A DNA stretch of 11,798 nt from CAYXPG01 sp964564845 (GTDB lineage: Bacteria; Planctomycetota; Phycisphaerae; Sedimentisphaerales; Anaerobacaceae), in the NCBI GenBank assembly GCA_964564845.1, contig CAZMCN010000065.1, positions 1 to 11,798 of the forward strand, in the 5' to 3' direction. Under the pieces are notes generated by a model. That model saw nothing but the letters and a program-made list of their open reading frames with translations, did not search any database and was not told the DNA's origin. The position numbers and the translations under genes were made by a program. This document shows, one piece after another, positions 1 through 6,702 of the stretch (its first letter is position 1; every line of letters starts with the position of its first letter).

Positions 1-28
1 AAAGTCACAAGAAAACTAAACTCTATCC

Positions 29-59
29 AAAAAACAGCTTTGGGCAACACGCCCTAAAG
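29..59 (-). terminator. Rho-independent terminator of the three-gene operon
   Basis: Read on the minus strand, CTTTAGGGC (59-51), loop GTGTT and GCCCAAAG (45-38) form an eight-pair stem with one bulged A, followed after CTG by six T residues (34-29). It lies about 33 bp past the stop of the DUF7002-like gene, so it would end the transcript that begins near 3908. The stem and T-tract are read directly; the function is inferred. Confidence 0.6.
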
Positions 60-91
60 ACAGTCCTTATACTTCCAAAAATTCCAACCGT

Positions 92-763
92 TCACCGCCC
101 CGCACGCGCCCAAATCCGTTTGATTATCCTGTCTGCCTTCATCTCGTCAACACTTATAGCAATATCCTGCATGTTGTTTATAGAGTGCTCAACTGCCAAC
201 TCAACCACGGGCTTTCTCAGTTTTCCAGAACGTGACCCTTCAGCGTCAGGCCACTGAGCCAATGTACAAAAAGTACCAACTCCTCGAGGTGATCCTCCGA
301 AAGGCATTGCGCCTGAGTTTATTGGCGACAATGTGATTCTTTCATTGTTGTATTCTAGCAAGAGAGCCGTTCCTACAGTAATAACCGTGTGGGTGTATTG
401 ACGGTATGCTCTAGCGTTTAGTAGGCTATTTAGACGCTCCTTATTAGTCCAAAAAAAGATTCTTCGGCTGAGAGTCTCATACCACTCTCTTGGTGACATA
501 TCTATTAGCCAATTGAGTAGTTTACTGTCAGTAATTGGCTTATTGTCTCGTATGGTAACTATTCCATACTTATTATGACAAATCTTTACCATTTCGTCTC
601 TTCGCTCAGAAACTAGTTTCCTTTTTTCATCACCCGTTATTTCGAACAACTCAGTTAGTGCTAATGTACTCAATAGCCCAAGCTTCTTGATGCTGTCCCA
701 CGTACCAGCCTCAGCCATGTGGTAAAGATAAGGATAATGTTTGCAGAACTGTTCGTTTGTCAT
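92..763 (-). CDS. DUF7002-like protein, possible DarT-type ADP-ribosyltransferase
   Basis: A 223-aa soluble protein with no signal peptide or membrane segment. An in-frame start 30 nt upstream (793) would overlap the previous gene. I prefer the ATG at 761-763 because AAAGGAG lies just before it and it starts 10 bp after the upstream stop. The N-terminus LYHMAE..TWDSIKKLGLLS (residues 13-32) matches the opening of DUF7002 proteins as I remember them and resembles the 'YHiT...NL.sIl..GLls' start of DarT. RIFFWT plus LNSLLNARAY (101-121), SPINSGA (146-152) and VVELAV with Glu188 near the end follow the same family pattern; Glu188 sits where the DarT catalytic Glu would be. If it is an ADP-ribosyltransferase it would use NAD+, and the macro domain two genes upstream could be its reverser or antitoxin. 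Family call moderate; enzymatic activity is inference. Confidence 0.72.
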   Translation of the reverse strand: MTNEQFCKHYPYLYHMAEAGTWDSIKKLGLLSTLALTELFEITGDEKRKLVSERRDEMVKICHNKYGIVTIRDNKPITDSKLLNWLIDMSPREWYETLSRRIFFWTNKERLNSLLNARAYRQYTHTVITVGTALLLEYNNERITLSPINSGAMPFGGSPRGVGTFCTLAQWPDAEGSRSGKLRKPVVELAVEHSINNMQDIAISVDEMKADRIIKRIWARAGR

Positions 764-773
764 TACAACTCCT

Positions 774-2390
774 TTACCAAGCACGCCTGTCAATTATATT
801 TCTGTATTCAAATCCCGTAGAAATTAGAGACACTGGTGCAGCAGCAACTCTTTCGATCTCTTCAATAAACCGAAGCGTTTTCTCATCAAGCCGCTCAAAC
901 CTTCTCGCTTTATCATTTTGCTTGCTTATGTAATCCACAAAAGTTAACGCAATATCGGTAGGAGCATTTAAGGAGCAAGCTTTGCGCAGCCAAGTCCACT
1001 CAAACTCGCCCACTCGCCTTATTCTGTTTGTCGTTGAGGTACGTTCATTGCGAGTCAGAATACCTCTTCCATACCGAGAACGTTTCTCAACCTCTTGCCA
1101 CGTAATTTCTCTGGACATTGGGCCCGATGTTCCCCCCTTTGGACTCTCTACTCGTATAGGGTATGTTCTGCATACAATAATTATCTTGCGCGTCCTGCTT
1201 GGTGATATACCAGCCTCTGCAAGACATCCTGCAACAGTTGTATCCCTCGAAGTCACATGTGGATAATGTCCGTGGTAGAGACTTAGTCCTGTGCCCTGTG
1301 TACCCTCTAATAAAACCTTTTGTTGTTTTTGAAAAGCCTTTTCCATAACTTCACAGGTATCACGTATGAAGGGACGCAGATCCCTACAATCCTTAGCTAG
1401 TTTAACTTTTCCGGGCTGACGATGGCGAATTCTCCTTGCATTAGCAGCACCCACTCCTTGCCCAGTTGATCCTATTGTGCTCACGAGTCTTCTTTCGTCA
1501 TTTTTATCTTTCTTCGAAATAATCATGACTTGGGGATCGACAGATACTCGCTTATAATTGATTTCGAATCGATTAATCTCATCTAAAAAGTCTGGTGGGT
1601 AAATGGTAGCGCCAGGCCCAATTAAGATCTTAGCCACAGGCGCAGAAAGACAACCTGAAGGTAGGTGATGAAAAGTGTGTGGTTTCGGCTCAGCGTAAAC
1701 TTTGTGTCCTGCGTTTGGGCCTCCAACCCTTACTAGAATATCGTATTCCCTTGCCAAATATGCGCTAATGTTACCTTTACCTTCACTTCCATATTGGCCC
1801 CCTACCAAAACATCAACCAGCCGCACGCTCTCGCGCCCATATAAACCCAGATGGCTCGCCGCTTTTACCATAACATCCTGTTTTGTACACCGCTTAGTGT
1901 CGATTACAACATCTGCTATGTCCTCCAACTTCTTGACTTTTGCCTCAGTTGGGTCAAGTTGGACTAGACGGTAAGATTTTAGTTCTTTTATCCCTTTGCG
2001 CTTCTTCTTTTTTTTGTACCTCTGTACTAACTCACCAAGAGGTGCATTCAGATGGATATGTATAACTTTGTCCTTATATCCTTTCCTTATAGCAACAATT
2101 TGGTTTCTGATCCGAACAGCATCAACAACAACTATTTTATTTTCACCCTTGTTTTCCGTCATATCAAACTTCATTAGCCCGTCGCAAACCCAACGTCCTT
2201 GTGTCTTTTTGTCTAGTCTCTCTCCCAGCTTCTGCATCGCGTCTCTTGCAAATTCAGTTTTCGGATCAAGTTTCTTAAGATGGTCTCTAGTTCTGAAAAT
2301 GATTGTGCCGAATTGTTCTTTCAGTAGTTCAGCAAGGGTTGTTTTCCCCGAACGTACCCTGCCAGATAATACTACGACTTGCTTAAACAT
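774..2390 (-). CDS. Fusion: NMP-kinase-like P-loop domain + PurZ-like adenylosuccinate synthetase
   Basis: 538 aa; ATG preceded by GGAGAG. Residues 1-185 are a P-loop kinase: Walker A GRVRSGKT (10-17), RTRD (33-36) and VVVDAVRIRNQ (87-97), like the 'VDDVRFpNE' element of deoxynucleoside monophosphate kinases. Residues 190-538 are an adenylosuccinate synthetase fold of about 350 aa, the short archaeal/phage size rather than the roughly 430 aa bacterial size. GGQYGSEGKG (197-206) has Ser202 where E. coli PurA has its catalytic base Asp13; NAGH (226-229) keeps the general-acid His. IGSTGQGVG (306-314) and the EGTQGTGL..HG.YPHVTS region (362-381) are intact, and the aspartate-binding loop TTNRIRR (453-459) is kept. 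The purine-specificity motif TKLD reads TFVD (483-486). Asp-to-Ser at this site is what I recall for phage PurZ, which joins aspartate to dGMP. A guanine-nucleotide substrate followed by phosphorylation of the product is therefore the best guess. It is not a housekeeping purA. Confidence 0.85.
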   Translation of the reverse strand: MFKQVVVLSGRVRSGKTTLAELLKEQFGTIIFRTRDHLKKLDPKTEFARDAMQKLGERLDKKTQGRWVCDGLMKFDMTENKGENKIVVVDAVRIRNQIVAIRKGYKDKVIHIHLNAPLGELVQRYKKKKKRKGIKELKSYRLVQLDPTEAKVKKLEDIADVVIDTKRCTKQDVMVKAASHLGLYGRESVRLVDVLVGGQYGSEGKGNISAYLAREYDILVRVGGPNAGHKVYAEPKPHTFHHLPSGCLSAPVAKILIGPGATIYPPDFLDEINRFEINYKRVSVDPQVMIISKKDKNDERRLVSTIGSTGQGVGAANARRIRHRQPGKVKLAKDCRDLRPFIRDTCEVMEKAFQKQQKVLLEGTQGTGLSLYHGHYPHVTSRDTTVAGCLAEAGISPSRTRKIIIVCRTYPIRVESPKGGTSGPMSREITWQEVEKRSRYGRGILTRNERTSTTNRIRRVGEFEWTWLRKACSLNAPTDIALTFVDYISKQNDKARRFERLDEKTLRFIEEIERVAAAPVSLISTGFEYRNIIDRRAW

Positions 2391-2423
2391 TATCTCTCCA
2401 CTAACCGCATCTTCGAATTAGCT

Positions 2424-3806
2424 TTATTGCTTAACAAAGCTCATCTGTTTCTCCCTTTTTCTTTTCTCCCCAGTAGGTAAGTCGTACACTGCAACTTTGA
2501 TTCCACGTTTTACCAAAATATCATCGATCAATTCACTAACTATCCACCAAGAACCTCCCGCCTGACCACAGCCGATGCGTGGCATATGTACAGATGTTTT
2601 TTGTCTGACAGCTTCATTGTAGAGTTTTCGCAAACAGGCCTCCAGCTCTCCGTATCTGATTCTAGGAATGGGCGCCTCTCCGTATCCGTGTTGCGCAATC
2701 ATCTTAAAAACCGTCAAGTCTTCCTCTACCTTCGAGGCATGCACATTGCCGAGTGAGAATTCTGATCTGTTGTGTTCCAGCCAGTACTGGAATTCTTCAA
2801 GAATGAATGGCCACTTTTTTTGCACCGCTCGCGCGAATCCTGCACCCCAGGAACGCCCCTTATCGTTAATGATGAACGCGATGATTTTCTTTTCCTTCCC
2901 CCGTGGTTCTGTTGCATCCCCCTTGAGATACTTTATCCTGTTTATGGAAACTTTCTCCCGCCTCCTGAGCAAAGCCAACCCTGCGACCCTTGGATAGGGA
3001 TGCGCAGGATATGGCGGCAACGCGACAGACTCAACATGTACTCTTCCAAGATTATGCGGCCAGTCCTCATCTCCCTTTGCAGTATAACCTATTACCTTGC
3101 ACTCTTCAACAACACTGCCGCGCGGCAGCATGGATCCAGCGGGTAAAGCTTTAGTGTTTGTCTTTGAGGTAACCATATAGTCGACATGATAACATGCGCT
3201 TCTACCATTTGACTCTCTCCTTGATGAGCAGAAGACAACGCATCGATCGTCTGTTAGCTTAATGGCCCTGAGAAGAACCGCCTCTACCGATACCTCATAT
3301 TGCTTTCTTAAGTCCATAAGTATGTCGATGTTTAGATTTTTTTCCGCCAAGTCAGGAAAGCTTCCAATCGGCATCAAGAATTCTGCTGCCCCAATATTAC
3401 AAAGCATTTCCACTTGCCAATCACCCTTCTTCATTTCTTCCTTTCGCTGCCTCTCTCTAACTCGCTGTGCGCAATCAGGAAATAGAGTATGTGCTAACTC
3501 GTGTGCTATCGAATACCTTATTCGAGCCTTCGGCCTATTCGGATTATACTCGATTGTAAGCTTTTCCCCTCTTGTTGGAATCATGCGCGCATCCAATACA
3601 TCCTCTGATGCTATCACATTGATGTTCAAAATATCCGCAAGACCAAAGGGATCGAAAGGAGGCCCTGACCAGCCCTTCTGCATGGCGGAAAACACAACCG
3701 ATCTTGCTCTGTTTAGAATATCTTCAACCGGGTTCCCAGATTTTGAAATACTAATTACAGACGGGTGAGTCCAATATTTTTGTACCATCCCTTTTCTAAC
3801 TACCAT
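2424..3806 (-). CDS. ImmA/IrrE-like metallopeptidase fused to macro domain
   Basis: 460 aa, first gene of the operon. Residues about 25-180 are an ImmA/IrrE-type zinc peptidase: SIAHELAHTLF holds HExxH (His102, Glu103, His106), and Glu142 in AAEFLMP is the expected third ligand. A linker of about 110 aa follows. Residues about 290-445 are a macro domain: GDATEP (296-301), IINDKGRSWGAGFA (312-325, the ADP-ribose loop) and MPRIGCGQAGGSW (408-420). This is the TARG1/Poa1p/DarG-like type, which removes ADP-ribose from acidic residues or DNA bases. TARG1's catalytic Asp in 'RIGCGLD' is not present here (QAG), so activity could differ. The start is uncertain: ATG at 3806 has a weak ribosome site, and ATG at 3788 follows AAAAGGG too closely. 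Likely roles are processing a partner and reversing ADP-ribosylation by the third gene's product; both are inferred. Confidence 0.85.
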   Translation of the reverse strand: MVVRKGMVQKYWTHPSVISISKSGNPVEDILNRARSVVFSAMQKGWSGPPFDPFGLADILNINVIASEDVLDARMIPTRGEKLTIEYNPNRPKARIRYSIAHELAHTLFPDCAQRVRERQRKEEMKKGDWQVEMLCNIGAAEFLMPIGSFPDLAEKNLNIDILMDLRKQYEVSVEAVLLRAIKLTDDRCVVFCSSRRESNGRSACYHVDYMVTSKTNTKALPAGSMLPRGSVVEECKVIGYTAKGDEDWPHNLGRVHVESVALPPYPAHPYPRVAGLALLRRREKVSINRIKYLKGDATEPRGKEKKIIAFIINDKGRSWGAGFARAVQKKWPFILEEFQYWLEHNRSEFSLGNVHASKVEEDLTVFKMIAQHGYGEAPIPRIRYGELEACLRKLYNEAVRQKTSVHMPRIGCGQAGGSWWIVSELIDDILVKRGIKVAVYDLPTGEKRKREKQMSFVKQ

Positions 3807-3914
3807 AAGGCCAACTCGTTCTAAATTGAAACTAATATTACCAACGGCTTAACCATCGCAGCCTTCGCAAGCAGTATGTAACGATCGATGCAGCATTATC
3901 AATTAGCACTTGTC

Positions 3915-3943
3915 AATCTACTAAATCCAGCGCCACTTGTCAA
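3915..3943 (-). promoter_or_regulatory. Sigma70-like promoter of the three-gene operon
   Basis: On the minus strand TTGACA (3943-3938), a 17-nt spacer and TAGATT (3920-3915, 4 of 6 matches) lie about 110 bp before the metallopeptidase-macro start. A second copy of the -35 region, CACTTGTCAA on the plus strand (3907-3916 and 3934-3943, 27 bp apart), overlaps the -10 and could be an operator half-site. No regulator gene lies beside it. Confidence 0.5.
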
Positions 3944-4193
3944 CAAAAACCACACCCCCATAAAAACTCCAGCCCACGCGGGGTAAATTAGAGGTGTCCG
4001 GCCATATTTCTTTCAACCAAATACAAAGATGTTTTCCCAACCGCTGTCAATTCCGCCCAAAATTATAATCCTCTTTCCCAAACCCGTCAAACCATTTTCC
4101 ACCCTCTTTTTGTTCGTGCGTAAGCCCCGCTTGTCGCGGCGTAGCCTCTGGCGAAGACGAATCAACAACAAAACACTCTTTTTTAGGAATTGA

Positions 4194-4346
4194 TCGGGGT
4201 CTCAGACCCCTTTTGCGCGGAGTTCCGGGTTAGTACAAGGCATTTGCCTGCTGCCGCCCGGAGGCGTACTATTGTACATCGAGGACGTGCAGTCAGGCAA
4301 TAACAACGAAGTAATCACCCGAAACAACCGCTATTTACGTGCTTAA
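4194..4346 (+). pseudogene. Possible 3' remnant of an unknown gene
   Basis: An open frame of about 50 codons between stops at 4191-4193 and 4344-4346, with no ATG/GTG/TTG start until a TTG two-thirds of the way in. The translation (GLVQGICLLPPGGVLLYIED, then VQSGNNNEVITRNNRYLRA) is not low-complexity and looks like a protein C-terminus. I do not recognise the family, and a chance open frame remains possible. Confidence 0.25.
4196..4210. repeat. Perfect palindrome GGGGTCTCAGACCCC
   Basis: GGGGTCT and AGACCCC flank a single C and are followed by TTTT on the plus strand. It could be a weak terminator hairpin (stem GGGGT/ACCCC, loop CTCAG) or a protein-binding site. No adjacent gene needs it. 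Confidence 0.4.
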
Positions 4347-4357
4347 AGCACCAACAT

Positions 4358-4397
4358 TTGACGTTTTTTGCCATTTTTTGACGTTTTTTGCCATTTT
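4358..4397. repeat. Two tandem copies of a 20-bp T-rich unit
   Basis: TTGACGTTTTTTGCCATTTT is repeated exactly twice, followed by a degenerate TTGCATTTTC copy. It is read directly from the sequence and lies in non-coding DNA. Confidence 0.85.
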
Positions 4398-4442
4398 CTT
4401 GCATTTTCTTACTCTTTTTCCTTACCCCGCGCAGCGGACAAA

Positions 4443-4493
4443 AGCCTCCGCGGCGCTTGAGCGGGACAATAGCCCCCGCGGCGATTGAGCGGA
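4443..4493. repeat. GC-rich direct repeat, 28-bp period
   Basis: AGCCtCCGCGGCGcTTGAGCGG (4443 onward) recurs as AGCCcCCGCGGCGaTTGAGCGG (4471 onward) with two mismatches. The unit contains CCGCGG and is non-coding. It probably belongs to the same family of interspersed repeats as its neighbours. Confidence 0.7.
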
Positions 4494-4500
4494 GTAGAAT

Positions 4501-4625
4501 CAAATGCGCAGGTAGTCTTTTTCTTAGCGGAATTTTTCTGAAAATTTTTATTTCCTTATCACACATCGAGTTACGAGAATCGGGAAGCGAAAATCGAGTA
4601 CTTTTTTCGTACCAAATGCGCAGGT
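4501..4625. repeat. 13-bp direct repeat CAAATGCGCAGGT, 112 bp apart
   Basis: Exact copies at 4501-4513 and 4613-4625 bracket about 100 bp of AT-rich DNA. They could be the edges of a small repeat unit; no inverted termini or transposase gene are present. Confidence 0.6.
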
Positions 4626-5104
4626 TCATCTAATTATGGGAGGCATGTTTTTTACCCCCCCTGAAAAGTAAATACTAAATTAGGATAAGTTGAAATGACC
4701 ACCGAACCACGAACAACAAACTACAAACCACCACTCGTGCTGCCTTCAGTTCGGATTGTTTTTACTTGCTGCGGTGCTTCGCTCCTGCGTAATACTGTAT
4801 GTTCCTCATTCCGGCCTCCGGCAGCACTTCGCCTTGAATACCCTCCGCATCAGCTAAAGCCGGCTGCCCCCGGAATCCACCGACCCCCTCTTGGCTTATC
4901 TGCCTTCCTGCCCCCCTCATCCCTTACCCTTCACCCCTGGCCTATCACCCACCACTCCTCACCTCCCACCTTTTACCCGTTGCCACTCATCATAAAGCTT
5001 GCTGCTGCTGTTGCATTCTGGATATATTATAGCCAACACATCGCCTACCCCGCCTGTCCCAGCCAAGCCAGATCCCTCAGCGCACAAAAAGAATCAATTA
5101 TGCA

Positions 5105-5181
5105 AAACAAACCCAATTTACCCCGTTTTTGCGCCAAAAACTCACCTTTACAAGAAAAACAAACCCAATTCAAACCCAATT
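5105..5181. repeat. Interspersed AAACAAACCCAATT motif copies
   Basis: Exact copies at 5105-5118 and 5157-5170, plus CAAACCCAATT at 5171-5181. When translated they give the 'QNKPN' and 'KQTQFKPN' strings that I recall from many spurious planctomycete ORFs. They are therefore a hint of the host lineage rather than a gene. Confidence 0.55.
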
Positions 5182-5221
5182 TTGAAGTGTCGCCTTTAGC
5201 CGAATCAAATGTGGTTTGTTG

Positions 5222-5815
5222 TTATTTACTGTCTTTTGCAGGTGGATTTATCATTTTGAGCAGTTTCCAGCCTGTCGGCAGAATTACCGCCGCTAATACT
5301 ATCTTAAAAAAATCACCCGCAATAAAAGGATACAACCCCACAGCCAAAGCTTTCCTTGTACCCATCAGCACAGAGAGCCAAAACAGTCCAAAAGCGTATA
5401 TGATGACATTTCCCAAAACCATTGCTAAAACGGTCGTTTGGTATCGCCGGTCCCACCCTTTCTCAGAAAGCAAACCTACAATGTATGCGGCAAACACAAA
5501 ACCGATGATATATCCGCCGGTCGGCCCTGCCAGTGCTGCAAAGGAGCTTTTGCCCTGCGCAAATACAGGCAGGCCGGCCGCACCCGCGGCTATATATGTG
5601 AGGATACATAAACCGCCACGCCGAGCGCCGAATAACGCCCCTATCATCAATACCGCAAAAGTCTGGCCGGTAAAAGGAACAGGCCAGCCAATCGCAATCT
5701 GTGCGAACAGGGCTATAAATAAAGAGCCGCCAATAATAAGGGCAATATCGTAAAATATGGCTGATCTTTTTTCGCTCGGCCTTAATATGTCAGCATAAGT
5801 TAAACTCGTTAACAT
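5222..5815 (-). CDS. bioY: BioY, biotin ECF transporter S component
   Basis: A 197-aa integral membrane protein that binds biotin and delivers it with an energy-coupling module (EcfA/EcfT), which is not in this window. An upstream in-frame ATG (5869) would add 18 aa. I chose the ATG at 5813-5815 because GAGGAC stands just before it and the protein then has normal BioY length. Family motifs in order: PVPFTGQTFAVLMIGALFG (45-63), GLPVFA (81-86), GPTGGYIIGF (97-106) and PFIAGDFFKI (163-172), with about six hydrophobic helices. It stands alone with its own promoter, divergent from the lexA cluster. No BirA operator is obvious. Confidence 0.95.
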   Translation of the reverse strand: MLTSLTYADILRPSEKRSAIFYDIALIIGGSLFIALFAQIAIGWPVPFTGQTFAVLMIGALFGARRGGLCILTYIAAGAAGLPVFAQGKSSFAALAGPTGGYIIGFVFAAYIVGLLSEKGWDRRYQTTVLAMVLGNVIIYAFGLFWLSVLMGTRKALAVGLYPFIAGDFFKIVLAAVILPTGWKLLKMINPPAKDSK

Positions 5816-5878
5816 ATGTCCTCTATAATAAAAAACAACTTCCAATAAGGAAAAAACAGCTTTTTGCATTGGCCGGCT

Positions 5879-5906
5879 ATTATACGAAAACTCCTGCCGG
5901 TATCAA
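5879..5906 (-). promoter_or_regulatory. Sigma70-like promoter of bioY
   Basis: On the minus strand TTGATA (5906-5901), a 16-nt spacer and a perfect TATAAT (5884-5879). Transcription would start near 5872, giving a leader of about 57 nt before the bioY start. Confidence 0.65.
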
Positions 5907-6090
5907 ACACTAAATTTTAGGTGATAGAAAGCGTAGGCAATACTTGAAATCAATTGTGGCGCACAAGTAAATGCTGGCATAATGGCACAAGGACACAAAT
6001 GCACAGTGTAGCAGGAGCATAAGATTTTCAGGGGCAGTCCTATATTATCGCAGGTATCAAATGTCCGACTCGGCGGCAGAAAAAATTTTC

Positions 6091-6113
6091 CCGAACGGCT
6101 GAATTTTGTTCGG
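6091..6113. promoter_or_regulatory. Inverted repeat CCGAAC-N11-GTTCGG, possible LexA operator
   Basis: A perfect 6-bp inverted repeat with an 11-bp spacer lies about 90 bp before the small ORF that precedes lexA. Its half-sites match the CGAAC/GTTCG of Gram-positive LexA boxes, but the spacing is wider than the usual four. A second inverted repeat, GGTAT-N5-ATACC, lies at 6136-6150. LexA autoregulation is expected, but which site is used cannot be told. Confidence 0.3.
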
Positions 6114-6201
6114 TTTTTGTTAGGGTTTTTGCGGCGGTATTGTCGATACCAATATTTGCCGATGTGAACAATCAGCATAGTTGCCAGGAGAAAATCTTAA
6201 A

Positions 6202-6702
6202 ATGGAAATTAACAGAGACAAAGAATTTGAGCCGTTATGCAGATTCGGTCCCGGCGGGGATTTTATAACCGACTGGCCGGGCGACTGTGCGGACCTATCA
6301 AAACTCTCATCGAACCGGCTGGGCAGGGTATTAAACTCGCTAAGTGAAATAATAGCCGCACTTCTCAGCTCAGAGCACAGCCGGCCGACAACCGGCCCAA
6401 TAGAAGAATTCGGCTTGATAGAAGCTGGGGCCGTTCAAAAGGAGAAAACCGATTATGGCAGTGAAAGTGAATCCAGCGAGCCAGACCACACCCCGCCAAT
6501 TAGAGTTGTTACAGGCAATAGCCAGCTTTCAGGCGAGCCACTGTTATTCGCCGACGATTGGCGAATTAGCGCGCCAACTGGGCATAAGCCGAAGCACCGT
6601 ATTCGAACACATCACCGCACTTCGCAAAAAAGGACTTCTATCCGGCTCTCCCGGCAGGGCACGCTCTTTGAATCCGACTTTAAGGGCGCAAAAACTGCTT
6701 GA
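6202..6702 (+). CDS. Unknown protein upstream of and overlapping lexA
   Basis: Up to 166 aa from the ATG at 6202, with AGGAG 11 nt upstream. I do not recognise it. The first 85 or so residues, before lexA begins, look like real coding sequence in codon choice and composition (CRFGPGGDFITDWPGD, then a helix-like KLSSNRLGRVLNSLSEIIAALLS). After 6455 the frame runs about 248 nt inside lexA, where the translation becomes basic and disordered, as expected for an out-of-frame reading. Either the two genes truly overlap, or the small gene has lost its stop through an indel. It is probably co-transcribed with lexA. Confidence 0.45.
   Translation: MEINRDKEFEPLCRFGPGGDFITDWPGDCADLSKLSSNRLGRVLNSLSEIIAALLSSEHSRPTTGPIEEFGLIEAGAVQKEKTDYGSESESSEPDHTPPIRVVTGNSQLSGEPLLFADDWRISAPTGHKPKHRIRTHHRTSQKRTSIRLSRQGTLFESDFKGAKTA

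Larger units (their letters stand above)
3944..5221. other. Gene-poor, repeat-rich intergenic region
   Basis: About 1.3 kb between the conflict operon promoter and the 3' end of bioY. I see no supported gene. It contains a palindrome (4196-4210), a 20-bp tandem duplication, a 28-bp-period GC-rich repeat, a 13-bp direct repeat, a C-rich stretch with simple-text-like composition (4690-5000) and copies of AAACAAACCCAATT (5105-5181). Open frames here (for example 4315-4629 minus and 4695-5753 plus) have low-complexity translations and no ribosome sites. Such islands are common in planctomycete genomes as I remember them. Confidence 0.6.

Noticed and set aside
774..1820. Housekeeping purA (IMP to adenylosuccinate)
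   Set aside because: The Asp-to-Ser change, short length, kinase fusion and operon context argue against the standard enzyme.
92..3806. Classical DarTG toxin-antitoxin pair
   Set aside because: The macro protein carries a peptidase rather than the DarG C-terminal region, the DUF7002-like protein is not a standard DarT, and a kinase-synthetase gene lies between them.
4358..4493. CRISPR array
   Set aside because: Only two copies per unit, no regular spacers and no cas genes.
4315..4629. Minus-strand ORF of 104 aa
   Set aside because: It is made largely of the tandem and GC-rich repeats; lysine-rich low-complexity translation.
4695..5753. Plus-strand ORF of 352 aa
   Set aside because: It runs through low-complexity repeats and then antisense to bioY; the translation is Pro/Thr/Ala-rich with no family and no ribosome site.
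5903..6178. Minus-strand ORF of 91 aa between bioY and lexA
   Set aside because: It covers the bioY promoter end and the inverted repeats, has unusual Cys/Arg-rich composition and no ribosome site.
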